NCBI GenBank assembly: GCA_946407745.1
Contig: CAMJPQ010000001.1
Coordinates: 62,001-126,000 of the forward strand
Source: an uncultured Clostridia bacterium
GTDB lineage: Bacteria > Bacillota > Clostridia > Christensenellales > Aristaeellaceae
Direction of reading: 5' to 3'
Length of the DNA stretch: 64,000 bases
How positions within the stretch are numbered: the stretch's first letter is position 1; each line of letters begins with the position of its first letter. The notes beneath the pieces were generated by a model. The model ran no database searches, was not told where the DNA came from, and was given only the letters and a program-made list of their open reading frames with translations. Position numbers and translations under genes: made by a program. Of the stretch, positions 8,177-16,524 are shown piece by piece.

Positions 8177-9544
8177 ATGAGTGAGCTTCGCTCTGCGCCG
8201 CTGCCAAACAGCCTGGAGGCCGAAAGGTCTGTGCTTGGCGCGATGCTACAGGATCATGCCGCGGCACTGAAGGCGGCAGAGGAACTGCTTCCGGAGGATT
8301 TTTACCAGCCGCAGCATCAGGAGATTTTCCGCTGCTTTCTGAGCCTCTTCCGCGACCATAAGCCCATTGACTTGATCACAGCAGACGCGGAGCTGACCAA
8401 GAGAGGCACCATCGACGGTGTTGGCGGCGCAGCTTATCTGGTGGATCTGACAGCGTTTGTTCCCACGACGGTCAATATTCGGGCTTACATCGATATCGTC
8501 CTGGAAAAGAGCACATTGCGGTCGCTGATCCGCGCAGCCGGGAGCATCACGGAAAAATGCTACAGCCAGCAGGAAACGCTGCAGGATACATTGGCGCACG
8601 CGGAAAAATCCATCTTTGATATTGTGATGCGGCGAACCGGAGCGGATACGCTGGTGCCGGTGAGCGATGTACTGATCAACACGTATGCGCAGATCGAAGA
8701 GCTGAGCAGGCTGAAGGGTGCCGTCAGCGGTGTACCGAGCGGCTTTACCGAACTCGATCAAATGTTGACCGGTTTCCATGCAGGAGAATACATTCTCATC
8801 GGCGCGCGGCCTTCGATGGGCAAGACCTCACTTGCGATGAATATCGCCGGTTATGCCGGCATCAATGCGAATAAATCGGTCGCGGTATTCAGCCTTGAAA
8901 TGCCCAAGGAGCAGATTGCACTGCGTCTGCTGTGCTCACAGGCGCGGGTTGATATGCAAAAGGTGCGGCAAGGCACGCTTTCAGGAGATGACTGGCTGCG
9001 CCTCGCGACAGCGATCGGGCCGATTTCGCAGTCAAACATTTTTATCGATGACACTGCCGGCATCAGTCCAACACAGCTGCGGTCGCGCTGCCGGCGTATG
9101 ATGATGGATCACGGGCTTGATCTGGTGGTGCTGGACTATATGGGACTGATGCATGCAGAAGGTCACCATGAAAGCCGCCAGCTGGAAGTGTCAGAAATCA
9201 GCCGCCAGCTGAAATCTATTGCCCTGGAGCTCAAAGTGCCGCTGGTCGTCTGCGCTCAGCTCAGCCGGGCCGCAACAGCTCGCGTGGATAAACGTCCGCT
9301 GCTTTCGGATCTGAGAGATTCAGGGTCTATTGAGCAGGACGCGGATGTTGTGCTTTTCATCCACCGCGAGGGCTATTACAACAAGGACGCAGAAGAAAAA
9401 AACATCGGAGAGATTATTGTTTCCAAGCAGAGGAACGGCCCTCTTGGCACCGTAAAGGTAGCCTGGCTGCCTGAATACACAACCTACACGAACCTGCCTG
9501 TCGGCGGAACCGGTTCCGCCGGAAAGCAGGATGCTCCTTATTAA
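8177..9544 (+). CDS. dnaB: Replicative DNA helicase DnaB
   Basis: 455 aa. The N-terminal domain (~8-110, LPNSLEAERSVLGAML) mediates hexamer and primase contacts; the C-terminal RecA-like ATPase has Walker A GARPSMGKTS, SLEM, Walker B LVVLDYMGLM and the DLRDSG(S)IEQDAD block near 375-390. The hexamer unwinds the lagging-strand template at the fork. There is no intein insertion. It is translationally close to rplI (3-base gap). Called dnaC in Bacillus naming. Confidence 0.97.
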   Translation: MSELRSAPLPNSLEAERSVLGAMLQDHAAALKAAEELLPEDFYQPQHQEIFRCFLSLFRDHKPIDLITADAELTKRGTIDGVGGAAYLVDLTAFVPTTVNIRAYIDIVLEKSTLRSLIRAAGSITEKCYSQQETLQDTLAHAEKSIFDIVMRRTGADTLVPVSDVLINTYAQIEELSRLKGAVSGVPSGFTELDQMLTGFHAGEYILIGARPSMGKTSLAMNIAGYAGINANKSVAVFSLEMPKEQIALRLLCSQARVDMQKVRQGTLSGDDWLRLATAIGPISQSNIFIDDTAGISPTQLRSRCRRMMMDHGLDLVVLDYMGLMHAEGHHESRQLEVSEISRQLKSIALELKVPLVVCAQLSRAATARVDKRPLLSDLRDSGSIEQDADVVLFIHREGYYNKDAEEKNIGEIIVSKQRNGPLGTVKVAWLPEYTTYTNLPVGGTGSAGKQDAPY

Positions 9545-9670
9545 GTGAATGTGCGCTTCGAGATGTGTCGGCTCTGTGGAAACTGACTGCCCTGCAGCAG
9601 CTGTCACTGATTGGAGCAGATCAGGCGGCAGGACGAATGCTTTTCCAACATGATCGAAGGGACAAAATGG

Positions 9671-10621
9671 ATGGCGACAGTATCTGAACTTAAAACAGAT
9701 GATGTATTTACCGGCTTTCTCCTTGTCCGCTCTGCCGAGCAACGGACGAACAAGAACGGCGGACGGTATCTGGATATGAACCTCACCGACCGCACAGGTG
9801 AGATCAACTGCAAAATGTGGGACGGCACGCAGGCGCCACCGCGCGCCGGTAGTATCATCAAGGTGCGGGGAAACGTGCAGGAATTCAACGGAAGACTGCA
9901 GCTGCGCGTGGTGCAGATGCGTCCAGCACAGGAGAATGATCCTGTTTCGCTGGGAGACCTGCTGCCGTGTGCGCCGGATACACCTGAGCACATGCGCCAG
10001 TACATCGAGGAAACCATAGATCGTTTTGAATGGGAAGACCTCAAAAAGCTGGTTCGGGAAATGCTACGCAGGGCCGGTCCTTCGCTGGAATGGTTTCCTG
10101 CTGCGCAGCGCATGCACCATGCGGAGCGCAGCGGACTGCTTCATCACACGACCGATATGCTGAAAACCGCGGAGCACATCATAGCAGCCTACCCGTTCCT
10201 GAACGGTGATCTCCTGCGCGCAGGCGTGATCATTCACGACCTTGGAAAGCTGCAGGAGATGAAAAGCGACGAGTATGGCAATGTGAGTGATTACACACGG
10301 GACGGTCTCCTGCTGGGGCACCTCGTTCGCGGCGTTGTGACGCTGAATGAGTCGGCAGAGGCAGTGGGCGTCAGCGGCGAAGTAGTGGCGCTGCTGGAGC
10401 ACATGATTATCAGCCACCACGGCATCCCGGAATACGGCAGCCCGCGCATGCCCATGTTTCCTGAGGCAGAGGTGCTGCACTGGCTCGACCTGCTGGATGC
10501 CCGCATGAATGAACTGCAGGGTATTGAAAACCGCGTACCGGAAGGAGCATTCTCCGAAAGAATCGCTTCCCTGGACAATCGCAGGATCTATCATCCACGG
10601 TATACCCCGGACGCGGAGTAA
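9671..10621 (+). CDS. yhaM: YhaM-family 3'-5' exoribonuclease (OB fold plus HD domain)
   Basis: 316 aa from ATG 9671, close to the 314 aa of Bacillus YhaM. An N-terminal OB-fold (~10-90, with LDMNLTDRTGEINCKMWDG) is joined to an HD phosphohydrolase domain (HHTTDML, IHDLGKL, HMIISHHG). Family members trim RNA and single-stranded DNA from the 3' end with Mn2+ or Co2+. An in-frame TTG at 9611 would add 20 residues, but GAAGGG lies 9 bases before 9671 and the family begins here. It is 126 bases after dnaB with no clear terminator between. Confidence 0.88.
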   Translation: MATVSELKTDDVFTGFLLVRSAEQRTNKNGGRYLDMNLTDRTGEINCKMWDGTQAPPRAGSIIKVRGNVQEFNGRLQLRVVQMRPAQENDPVSLGDLLPCAPDTPEHMRQYIEETIDRFEWEDLKKLVREMLRRAGPSLEWFPAAQRMHHAERSGLLHHTTDMLKTAEHIIAAYPFLNGDLLRAGVIIHDLGKLQEMKSDEYGNVSDYTRDGLLLGHLVRGVVTLNESAEAVGVSGEVVALLEHMIISHHGIPEYGSPRMPMFPEAEVLHWLDLLDARMNELQGIENRVPEGAFSERIASLDNRRIYHPRYTPDAE

Positions 10622-10672
10622 TACAGCGCGCCGGTTCTGCAATCATTTACCTTCAAGGAGGTGTTCTCCCTT

Positions 10673-11494
10673 ATGAAAAAGCGTTTGCTGTTCATCATGT
10701 GCCTTATTGCTGTGCTGATGCTTCTTACAGCATGCCAGAGCTCTGAGCCGCAGCAGTTTCAGGTGGTCACAAATCCGGAACAGCTTGATTTCAGTCAGGG
10801 CGCATCAAATCCCACTTCGGTTCCGGTCGTTGTAAGCAACGATTGGGACACCTATGATCCCTCTTCCGAAGAGAATTATGATCCCTATGAGGAAGAAGCC
10901 GGAACAGAGGATTTCCAGTGGGAAACAGCAGCGCCGCAGGATGAATACCGGTATGCCGGCGCGACCCCGGTGCTGATCGACCCCATCGACAAGCCGACGC
11001 CCACACCTGCACCTGCGCTGAACATCAGCAGCTATCAGGTCTACGATGCCACAAACATCGGCATCTCTTTTGAGGGACCCGTAGGCTGGGAGAGCAGGAA
11101 TTCCGAGAGCAGCGCATATACCATACTGAACCCGGATGCTTCCATGGACTATCCGGCGTCACTGACGGTACACAAGGTCAGCGTCTCCAGCACTTATACA
11201 CAGGCTGACCTTGAAAAGCAGGTGATGGAGATGGTGTCTGCCATCAAGCCGAATTACAGGAAATTCAGCAACACAAAAACCGCCACCAGAAACCTGCTGG
11301 ACAAAAATGGTGTTTACTGCGACTTCAGCGGTGTGGAAGCAACCACCGGCGCTAATGTCTGGGGGCGTGTCCATGCGGTTTGCGTGAATAAGACACTATA
11401 CATCATGGAAATGTACACACCTCAGGTGTATAAGGAACAATACAAGGACACGCTTTATTCCCGCTTCCGCAGGACAGTGAAGATCACTAAATAA
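10673..11494 (+). CDS. Lipoprotein of unknown function
   Basis: 273 aa. A lipoprotein signal peptide ends in LLTAC. It is followed by a low-complexity acidic, Ser/Thr/Pro-rich linker (to ~105, including PTPTPAP) and a globular C-terminal domain (~110-273) beginning GISFEGPVGWESRN. That domain has the look of the PsbP-like or YycI-like folds often tethered to Gram-positive membranes; I cannot name it. The start is ATG 10673 because AAGGAGGTG (10655-10663) overlaps the alternative GTG at 10661. It follows yhaM by about 50 bases. Confidence 0.8.
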   Translation: MKKRLLFIMCLIAVLMLLTACQSSEPQQFQVVTNPEQLDFSQGASNPTSVPVVVSNDWDTYDPSSEENYDPYEEEAGTEDFQWETAAPQDEYRYAGATPVLIDPIDKPTPTPAPALNISSYQVYDATNIGISFEGPVGWESRNSESSAYTILNPDASMDYPASLTVHKVSVSSTYTQADLEKQVMEMVSAIKPNYRKFSNTKTATRNLLDKNGVYCDFSGVEATTGANVWGRVHAVCVNKTLYIMEMYTPQVYKEQYKDTLYSRFRRTVKITK

Positions 11495-11732
11495 TCGCTG
11501 TACTGCGAGCAGTCGGTATTCCCACAGAGAGCAGACTGCATTTAGCACCTGCTCCTGTTTTGTTAAGGCAGACCTGCTTAAAGCCTACCCTGCACGTGCT
11601 GTGGATTACGTACTTTTATTGAAATCCGTAGTTTGTCGAAGGGCAACGGCTGCAGAAATGTAATAGTTCAGATGCTGCCGACTACTTTGCAGGAAGCTTA
11701 CTTGGAATACTTTAGAATGGAGAGGGCAAGCT
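11495..11732. other. Intergenic stretch with no recognised element
   Basis: 238 bases between the lipoprotein and thioesterase genes. I see no convincing terminator, RNA gene or open frame. A GGAGAGGG ribosome-binding site for the thioesterase lies at its right end. Confidence 0.5.
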
Positions 11733-12479
11733 ATGTACAAAACATGGAGTCGCACTGCGGAAATATGCGCCAGTGAGTGCGACATCAGCGGCGTCTGGCG
11801 TCCGGGCGCGATGATGGAGGCGCTGCAGGAGGTTGCGGCAGTTCATTGCGATTTGCTCGGTGCAGGCAGAGCCGAACTGAGAAAAAAAGGAGCTGCATGG
11901 GTCGTAACCCGCATGCAGGTCGAGATGAACCGGTATCCGCGCATCGGTGAGAAGATCACAATAGAAACATTTCACACACCAGTGAGGAGATGGTTTTTCC
12001 CCCGCTATTTTATCATACGCGATGAACAGGGAAAGCAGGTCGGCGCAGCGGCCAGCCTTTGGGTGTTGCTTGATCTGAATACCCGGCATATGATACAGCC
12101 GGGGCAGATCGAGCTGCTGATGCCGGACAACAGTGACCTGCCGGCACCGCTGGGACTGCCAGGGGCTGTGCAGAATGTAGGCGGTGTACTGCAGGAATGG
12201 GATTTCAAACCTGCGTATACAGACATGGATTACAATGGCCATGTGAACAATACCCGTTACATGGACTGGTGCTGCAATGCCCTCGGTATAGAGCTTTTAG
12301 CGGAGAAGGAGCTGGCCACCTTCACGCTGAATTACCATTTCGAAATACGGCCGGGCCAGCAGGTGCATGCGGAACTGAAGCGGCTGGCAGATGATTTCGC
12401 CTACACTGCCTATGTGGAAAGCGAGAGACGCTTTGAGGTTGGCGGAACACTTCGGAATCGTTCGGGAAAAGACGAGTAA
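11733..12479 (+). CDS. Acyl-ACP thioesterase (FatA/FatB-type)
   Basis: 248 aa, the usual bacterial length. It has two hotdog domains; the second carries DMDYNGHVNNTRYMDW (~163-178), whose Asn and His are the family's catalytic residues. It should release free fatty acids from acyl-ACP in the cytoplasm, either to tune membrane lipid chains or to supply fatty acids. The start ATG follows GGAGAGGG. It is flanked by intergenic gaps on both sides, so it is probably transcribed alone. Confidence 0.9.
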   Translation: MYKTWSRTAEICASECDISGVWRPGAMMEALQEVAAVHCDLLGAGRAELRKKGAAWVVTRMQVEMNRYPRIGEKITIETFHTPVRRWFFPRYFIIRDEQGKQVGAAASLWVLLDLNTRHMIQPGQIELLMPDNSDLPAPLGLPGAVQNVGGVLQEWDFKPAYTDMDYNGHVNNTRYMDWCCNALGIELLAEKELATFTLNYHFEIRPGQQVHAELKRLADDFAYTAYVESERRFEVGGTLRNRSGKDE

Positions 12480-12568
12480 CCTCGCTGACAATGGTTTTAC
12501 TGTCCGTCTGTGTATGCAATTTGAGTATTATTCTGCGAACAATCTTTGACTGAGAAAGGGATGATCAA

Positions 12569-14212
12569 ATGAAAAGAATGGCTTCCTGGTTCCTGATCCT
12601 TTCACTTGTGCTTTGCACCTGGCTTGCAAGCGCTGAAACTGCCGGAAACAACAGCTATGTCTGTGTTGAAGCGGGCACTGTTGCCTATAAAGCACCGGAT
12701 GGCGGCGAAACGGCAGGCTTTTTCACCTCAGAAGCGATTGTTTACGCAGAGGAACTCACTGATCATTCGGAAGAATGGCTGATGGTCGTCTTTGACACAA
12801 GAGATGCCCGGAACATCGGGTGGCCTGTGTTCAAGGTATATGTCAAAAAAGAATTTGTGACGCCGCTGACTGAAAGCGAAGAGACACAGTTCCTCGCTGA
12901 AATAGCAAATGATGCCTCAGCACGTCAATACAACTCGCATTCTCTGACAAGCGTGGGCTTTATCAAGGCTGTGCAGACAGTTGCCGAAGCTGCTGAGAGT
13001 GAGCAGACCAAAGAGACGCCGAGCGCTGCGCCGCTGGCTGTAGTCTCGTCGGAAACTGTGGAGTCTGTATCTCCTGAAGTGACCGCACAGCCGGAGAAGA
13101 AAGAGGCCCCGGTGATACTGCAGCAGCCTGAAAGCGTAATTGCCGCAAAAGGAGAAACAGTGATCTTTTCAGCGGAGGTGACGAACGCTGACAGATATAT
13201 CTGGGAATTCAATGACGGCAACGGCTGGCACGCCCTGCCGGAGAGTGATGCCTGGGCTGGTGCAGCGACGCCTTCTCTCAGCTTTACACTCAATGAAGTC
13301 AGGTCGCACAACAGCTACCGTCTGAAGGTGATTGGTGAAGGCGGCAAGGCGATTTCCGCAGAAGTGACCGCTCAGCTTGCAGATCATCCATTCTTCCTGA
13401 CGCAGCCGGAGAGCGGCTTTGCCTCAGCAAATACGGAAGTCAGGCTTTTTGCGGAAGTCAGAGGCGCTGCTGACTACCAATGGGAGTTTAACAGCGGCGA
13501 CGGCTGGCATGCCCTGAAAGAGGGAAACTGGCAGGGCGTGAAGACTGCTGAGCTGACCTTCACGCAAACAGCTGCGCGTGCCGGGAATGAATACCGACTG
13601 CGCGTGATTGGCAAAGACAGATCAAATGCTTATTCTGATACGGTGACAGTGACGCTGCCGCCCAAGCCCCTGATCAGGGTGCAGCCGAAGAGCTCAAAGG
13701 CCGCGAATGGTGCCACGGTGACCCTTCGTGCAGAAGTGGACTACGCGAACAGCTATGTGTGGCAGTATCATGACGGCGAAAAATGGCGTGACATCGTCGA
13801 GAATGACAACTGGCAGGGAGTAAAGACCAACGAACTCACCTTTACTCAGAGTAGGCGCCGGTCAGAAAACAGGTATCGTCTCAAGGCAATTGGTGAAAGC
13901 GGTTTTACCTATTCGACCGCGGTTCGTGTCAGGCTGCTGATTATTCCGACCGATATGGCTGTACGCCCTGAGACACTGACGTTGATACCCAGTGCCAGTG
14001 CCACGCTGTCCGTACGCGTCAAGCCGGAGAATGCGGAGAACACCGGCGTTACTTATTCATCCTCTGATGAGCAGGTTGCGCAGGTAGACAAATACGGCGT
14101 AGTGACAGCTGTATCAGAGGGGACGGCTGAAATTGCTGTAACAGCGAAGGCGAACCCTGAACTGTCTTTCACAGTAACGGTCACCGTCACGTCGGAAAAT
14201 GCGGGGAATTGA
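12569..14212 (+). CDS. Secreted protein with three Ig-like repeats and a BIG2 domain
   Basis: 547 aa. A signal peptide (1-22) is followed by an SH3-like beta domain (~28-100), a Ser/Glu/Thr-rich linker, and three tandem ~92-residue Ig-like repeats (181-270, 274-364, 367-457), each built as QP(E/K)S...F/A-E-V...Y-WEF/WQY..G.W...FT...YRL(K/R)VIG. A C-terminal bacterial Ig-like group 2 domain (459-542, SSSDEQVAQVDKYGVVTAVSEGTAEI) ends it. There is no LPXTG or membrane anchor. Such proteins usually bind cell surfaces or glycans; the target is unknown. The repeats look like internal duplications. Confidence 0.82.
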   Translation: MKRMASWFLILSLVLCTWLASAETAGNNSYVCVEAGTVAYKAPDGGETAGFFTSEAIVYAEELTDHSEEWLMVVFDTRDARNIGWPVFKVYVKKEFVTPLTESEETQFLAEIANDASARQYNSHSLTSVGFIKAVQTVAEAAESEQTKETPSAAPLAVVSSETVESVSPEVTAQPEKKEAPVILQQPESVIAAKGETVIFSAEVTNADRYIWEFNDGNGWHALPESDAWAGAATPSLSFTLNEVRSHNSYRLKVIGEGGKAISAEVTAQLADHPFFLTQPESGFASANTEVRLFAEVRGAADYQWEFNSGDGWHALKEGNWQGVKTAELTFTQTAARAGNEYRLRVIGKDRSNAYSDTVTVTLPPKPLIRVQPKSSKAANGATVTLRAEVDYANSYVWQYHDGEKWRDIVENDNWQGVKTNELTFTQSRRRSENRYRLKAIGESGFTYSTAVRVRLLIIPTDMAVRPETLTLIPSASATLSVRVKPENAENTGVTYSSSDEQVAQVDKYGVVTAVSEGTAEIAVTAKANPELSFTVTVTVTSENAGN

Positions 14213-14232
14213 AAAAATTCTCTGATATCACT

Positions 14233-14260
14233 TTTCAAGCATATGTTTTTATGATACAAT
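14233..14260 (+). promoter_or_regulatory. Probable promoter of efp
   Basis: TTTCAA, 16 bases, TACAAT, with an extended TGA before the -10. Transcription from here would start near 14267 and include the structured leader. Confidence 0.6.
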
Positions 14261-14280
14261 TATAGCGGATAGACGCATGT

Positions 14281-14377
14281 TTGGGCGAACTGTCCACCAA
14301 CGGCAGGGGAAACCTGAAGCTACGTCATACAGGCGCAGGATCGCCCAAGCCAACAAAATATATCAGTATTGGGAGGA
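14281..14377 (+). promoter_or_regulatory. Structured efp leader with possible ribosome-binding-site switch
   Basis: TTGGGCGA (14281-14288) pairs perfectly with TCGCCCAA (14341-14348), closing a ~68-base domain that holds an inner CAGG/CCTG hairpin (304-316) and a TCC/GGA pair next to the outer stem. CCCAA of the 3' arm can instead pair with TTGGG (14369-14373), which overlaps the GGGAGGA ribosome-binding site. The two pairings exclude each other. I do not recognise a known riboswitch class. Confidence 0.45.
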
Positions 14378-14385
14378 ATGCAGCA

Positions 14386-14943
14386 ATGATTACCGCTGGC
14401 GATTTCAAAAAGGGTCTTACAGTGGAGTGGGACGGCGGAGTTTGGAACATTGTTGATTTTCAGCATGTGAAGCCTGGCAAGGGTGCAGCGTTTGTGCGTA
14501 CCAGGATCAAGAACGTGATGACTGGCGCTGTGGTTGAGCGCTCCTTCAACCCGACGGACAAGATGCCCAAGGCGATCATTGAAACCAAGGAAATGCAGTA
14601 TGTGTACGCTGATGGTGACCTGTATTATTTCATGGACAATGAGACCTATGAGCAGATGCCTCTCAACAAGAGTCAGGTGGAGGATGCCATCCAGTTTGTC
14701 AAGGAAGGCACCAATGTAACCGTGCGCTTCTTCAAGGGCGAGGCTTTTGATGTGCAGGCGCCCAACTTCGTAGCGCTGCAGGTAACTGCCACTGAACCCG
14801 GCTTCAAGGGCGACACCGCATCCAACACCTACAAGCCTGCGACGGTTGAAACCGGCTTCACTCTGCAGGTGCCGCTGTTTATCAACAATGGCGACATGAT
14901 TCGCATTGATACCCGCACGGGTGAGTACATGGAGCGTGCCTGA
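14386..14943 (+). CDS. efp: Elongation factor P
   Basis: 185 aa, exactly the usual length. It begins [17 protein letters not shown] as EF-P does and has three OB/KOW-type beta-barrel domains, with the signature near [20 protein letters not shown] enters the ribosomal E site and relieves stalling at polyproline. The domain I loop sequence [10 protein letters not shown] carries a Lys in the position modified in other bacteria. The start is ATG 14386, 8 bases after GGGAGGA; an upstream frame from TTG 14281 is leader. Many Bacillota have efp beside a small Xaa-Pro peptidase; here it is followed by a CD1247-type gene. Confidence 0.97.
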   Translation: MITAGDFKKGLTVEWDGGVWNIVDFQHVKPGKGAAFVRTRIKNVMTGAVVERSFNPTDKMPKAIIETKEMQYVYADGDLYYFMDNETYEQMPLNKSQVEDAIQFVKEGTNVTVRFFKGEAFDVQAPNFVALQVTATEPGFKGDTASNTYKPATVETGFTLQVPLFINNGDMIRIDTRTGEYMERA

Positions 14944-14958
14944 TATAAGGAGGTACCC

Positions 14959-15405
14959 ATGAGCAAGCTGACAGAACGGGTCAGTTATCTTCAGGGCCTG
15001 GCAGACGGTATGAAACTGGATACCGAGAAGGATGCCAACAAGCTGCTGGTGGAAATGCTGAAGGTCTTTTCTGACATAGCCGGAGAGCTGGAGACGGTGA
15101 TTGAAGGACACAATGAGCTTTCGGATTATGTAGAGGCGATTGACGAGGATCTGGCAGCGGTAGAAGAACTTGTGCTGGGCGATGAAGACGAAGAAGATGA
15201 CGAAGACTGGTATGACTACGACGAAGATGCCGAAGATGATGAGACGGATGTGACGATCGAATACGAGTGTCCCCATTGCGGTAAGCTGCTGACCATACAG
15301 GCCTCAGAAGTTGACTTTGATGAGGATATGCCCTGCCCCTACTGTGGCCATCCTATCTTCCCTGAAACAGAAGAGCTGGATCAGCTGGACGGCGAAACTG
15401 AATAA
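14959..15405 (+). CDS. CD1247-type protein with C-terminal zinc ribbon
   Basis: 148 aa. The N-terminal helical segment (1-70, LTERVSYLQGLADGMKLD) matches the CD1247 N-terminal family common in Clostridia. A very acidic Asp/Glu stretch (~74-97) links it to a zinc-ribbon-like end with CPHCG and CPYCG (about 102-128). The gene lies 15 bases after efp with an AAGGAGG site, so the pair is one unit. The function is unknown; the zinc ribbon suggests a protein or nucleic-acid contact. Confidence 0.85.
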   Translation: MSKLTERVSYLQGLADGMKLDTEKDANKLLVEMLKVFSDIAGELETVIEGHNELSDYVEAIDEDLAAVEELVLGDEDEEDDEDWYDYDEDAEDDETDVTIEYECPHCGKLLTIQASEVDFDEDMPCPYCGHPIFPETEELDQLDGETE

Positions 15406-15454
15406 GCAGCCAGCTGAAGACGATTGATTCTACTGAGCATTGAGGAGAACTCCG

Positions 15455-16012
15455 ATGAATACATACCCCCTTCAGGTGGCAGGGCTTACGCGCCACCTAC
15501 CCATCTGCCGGGTCAATGACAACCTGTATATCGGTGCCTTTGTGATATTCGGTGACTGTGAGCTGACACAGGCTTGTGCGAGCGAGCTGCTTCGCAAGGC
15601 GCCGGCATATGATTATCTGATTACTGCAGAGAGCAAGGGCATACCGCTGGCCTATGAAATGGCACGTCAGCACGGTGACAGCAAGTGGATGCTGGCGCGA
15701 AAGGGCGCAAAACTCTATATGCAGGATATTGTCAGCGTAGAGGTGAAGTCCATTACCACAGCGGCAGTACAGAGACTCTATCTGGATGGCAACGATGCGG
15801 CCATGATGAAGGGTAAACGCATACTGATTGTTGACGATGTGATCTCGACCGGTGAATCGCTGGCGGCGCTTGAAGCGCTGGTGAATCAGGCAGGCGGCGA
15901 GATTGTTGGCCGGATGGCCATTCTTGCTGAAGGCGAAGCGCAGCACCGCGGCGATATCATCTATCTGGAAGATCTCCCACTGTTCAACAGCAAAGGTGAA
16001 ATCATCGGCTGA
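15455..16012 (+). CDS. Purine-type phosphoribosyltransferase
   Basis: 185 aa, cytoplasmic type I PRTase fold. The PRPP-binding motif RILIVDDVISTGES lies near residues 126-139, with the upstream flexible-loop region around RKGAKLYM. The family transfers phosphoribose to purine bases for salvage; length and motif fit between adenine and xanthine enzymes and I cannot fix the base. The start is ATG 15455, preceded by GAGGAG; a TTG at 15440 overlaps that site. It follows the CD1247-type gene by ~50 bases and is closed by the terminator at 16046. Confidence 0.85.
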   Translation: MNTYPLQVAGLTRHLPICRVNDNLYIGAFVIFGDCELTQACASELLRKAPAYDYLITAESKGIPLAYEMARQHGDSKWMLARKGAKLYMQDIVSVEVKSITTAAVQRLYLDGNDAAMMKGKRILIVDDVISTGESLAALEALVNQAGGEIVGRMAILAEGEAQHRGDIIYLEDLPLFNSKGEIIG

Positions 16013-16045
16013 TACTCCGCATGGTAAGAGCTGCGTGGCAATAAT

Positions 16046-16085
16046 GGAAAAAGCGGGAGCGGGTATTCCTCCCCCGCTTTTTCGG
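16046..16085 (+). terminator. Terminator ending the efp unit
   Basis: AAAAAGCGGGAG and CTCCCCCGCTTTTT form a strong stem with its own T run. Confidence 0.88.
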
Positions 16086-16166
16086 TACAAGGATAAAACA
16101 GGCGCCATTGTTCGTTTTATCTGTGGACGCGGTCAACCATGAAATATGAAGATAAGGGGAATGCTT

Positions 16167-16514
16167 ATGGATTACTCAACAGCTCATCGCCTTGCAAGTG
16201 AAATCCGTCAGAGTGACGAATACCTGACCTATCACACGCTGAAGGATGAAGTGATGGGCGATGAAACAACCGCCGCGCTGATCAAGGAATATCGCAAGCT
16301 GCAGGTTTCCATACAGATGTGTGCGATGAGCGGCGCAACACCAGATGCAGAAGACATGCAGCGCTTTCAGGGAATCAGCGCGCTGCTCTTCTCTAAGGGT
16401 GAGGTCAGTCAGTTCCTGCTCAGCGAGATGAGGATGCAGCAAATGCTGGCAGACCTGTTTAAAATTATCACAGACGCTGCAGGGATCGATATGAGTCTGC
16501 CCGGTCTGGGGTGA
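16167..16514 (+). CDS. YlbF/YmcA-family protein
   Basis: 115 aa, nearly all helical, with the family pattern A-x(2)-LA-x(2)-I-x(2)-S-(D/E)-EY near the start and FSKGEVSQFLLSE in the middle. In Bacillus, YlbF and YmcA form a complex with YaaT that guides RNase Y and affects competence, biofilm and sporulation. The start is taken at ATG 16167, 6 bases after AAGGGGA; ATGs at 16146 and 16161 are in frame. It opens an operon with mltG and a U32 peptidase. Which paralog it matches is not clear. Confidence 0.85.
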   Translation: MDYSTAHRLASEIRQSDEYLTYHTLKDEVMGDETTAALIKEYRKLQVSIQMCAMSGATPDAEDMQRFQGISALLFSKGEVSQFLLSEMRMQQMLADLFKIITDAAGIDMSLPGLG

Positions 16515-16524
16515 GGTGATACCT

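Noticed and set aside
14281..14348. Match of the efp leader to known riboswitches (c-di-GMP-I, cobalamin, NiCo, ZTP)
   Set aside because: Some short strings (CAGGGGAAACCTG) recall these, but the conserved cores and junctions are not there.
14281..14385. Longer EF-P frame beginning at TTG 14281
   Set aside because: EF-P begins at MITAGDF; the extra 35 codons coincide with a base-paired leader and lack a ribosome-binding site.
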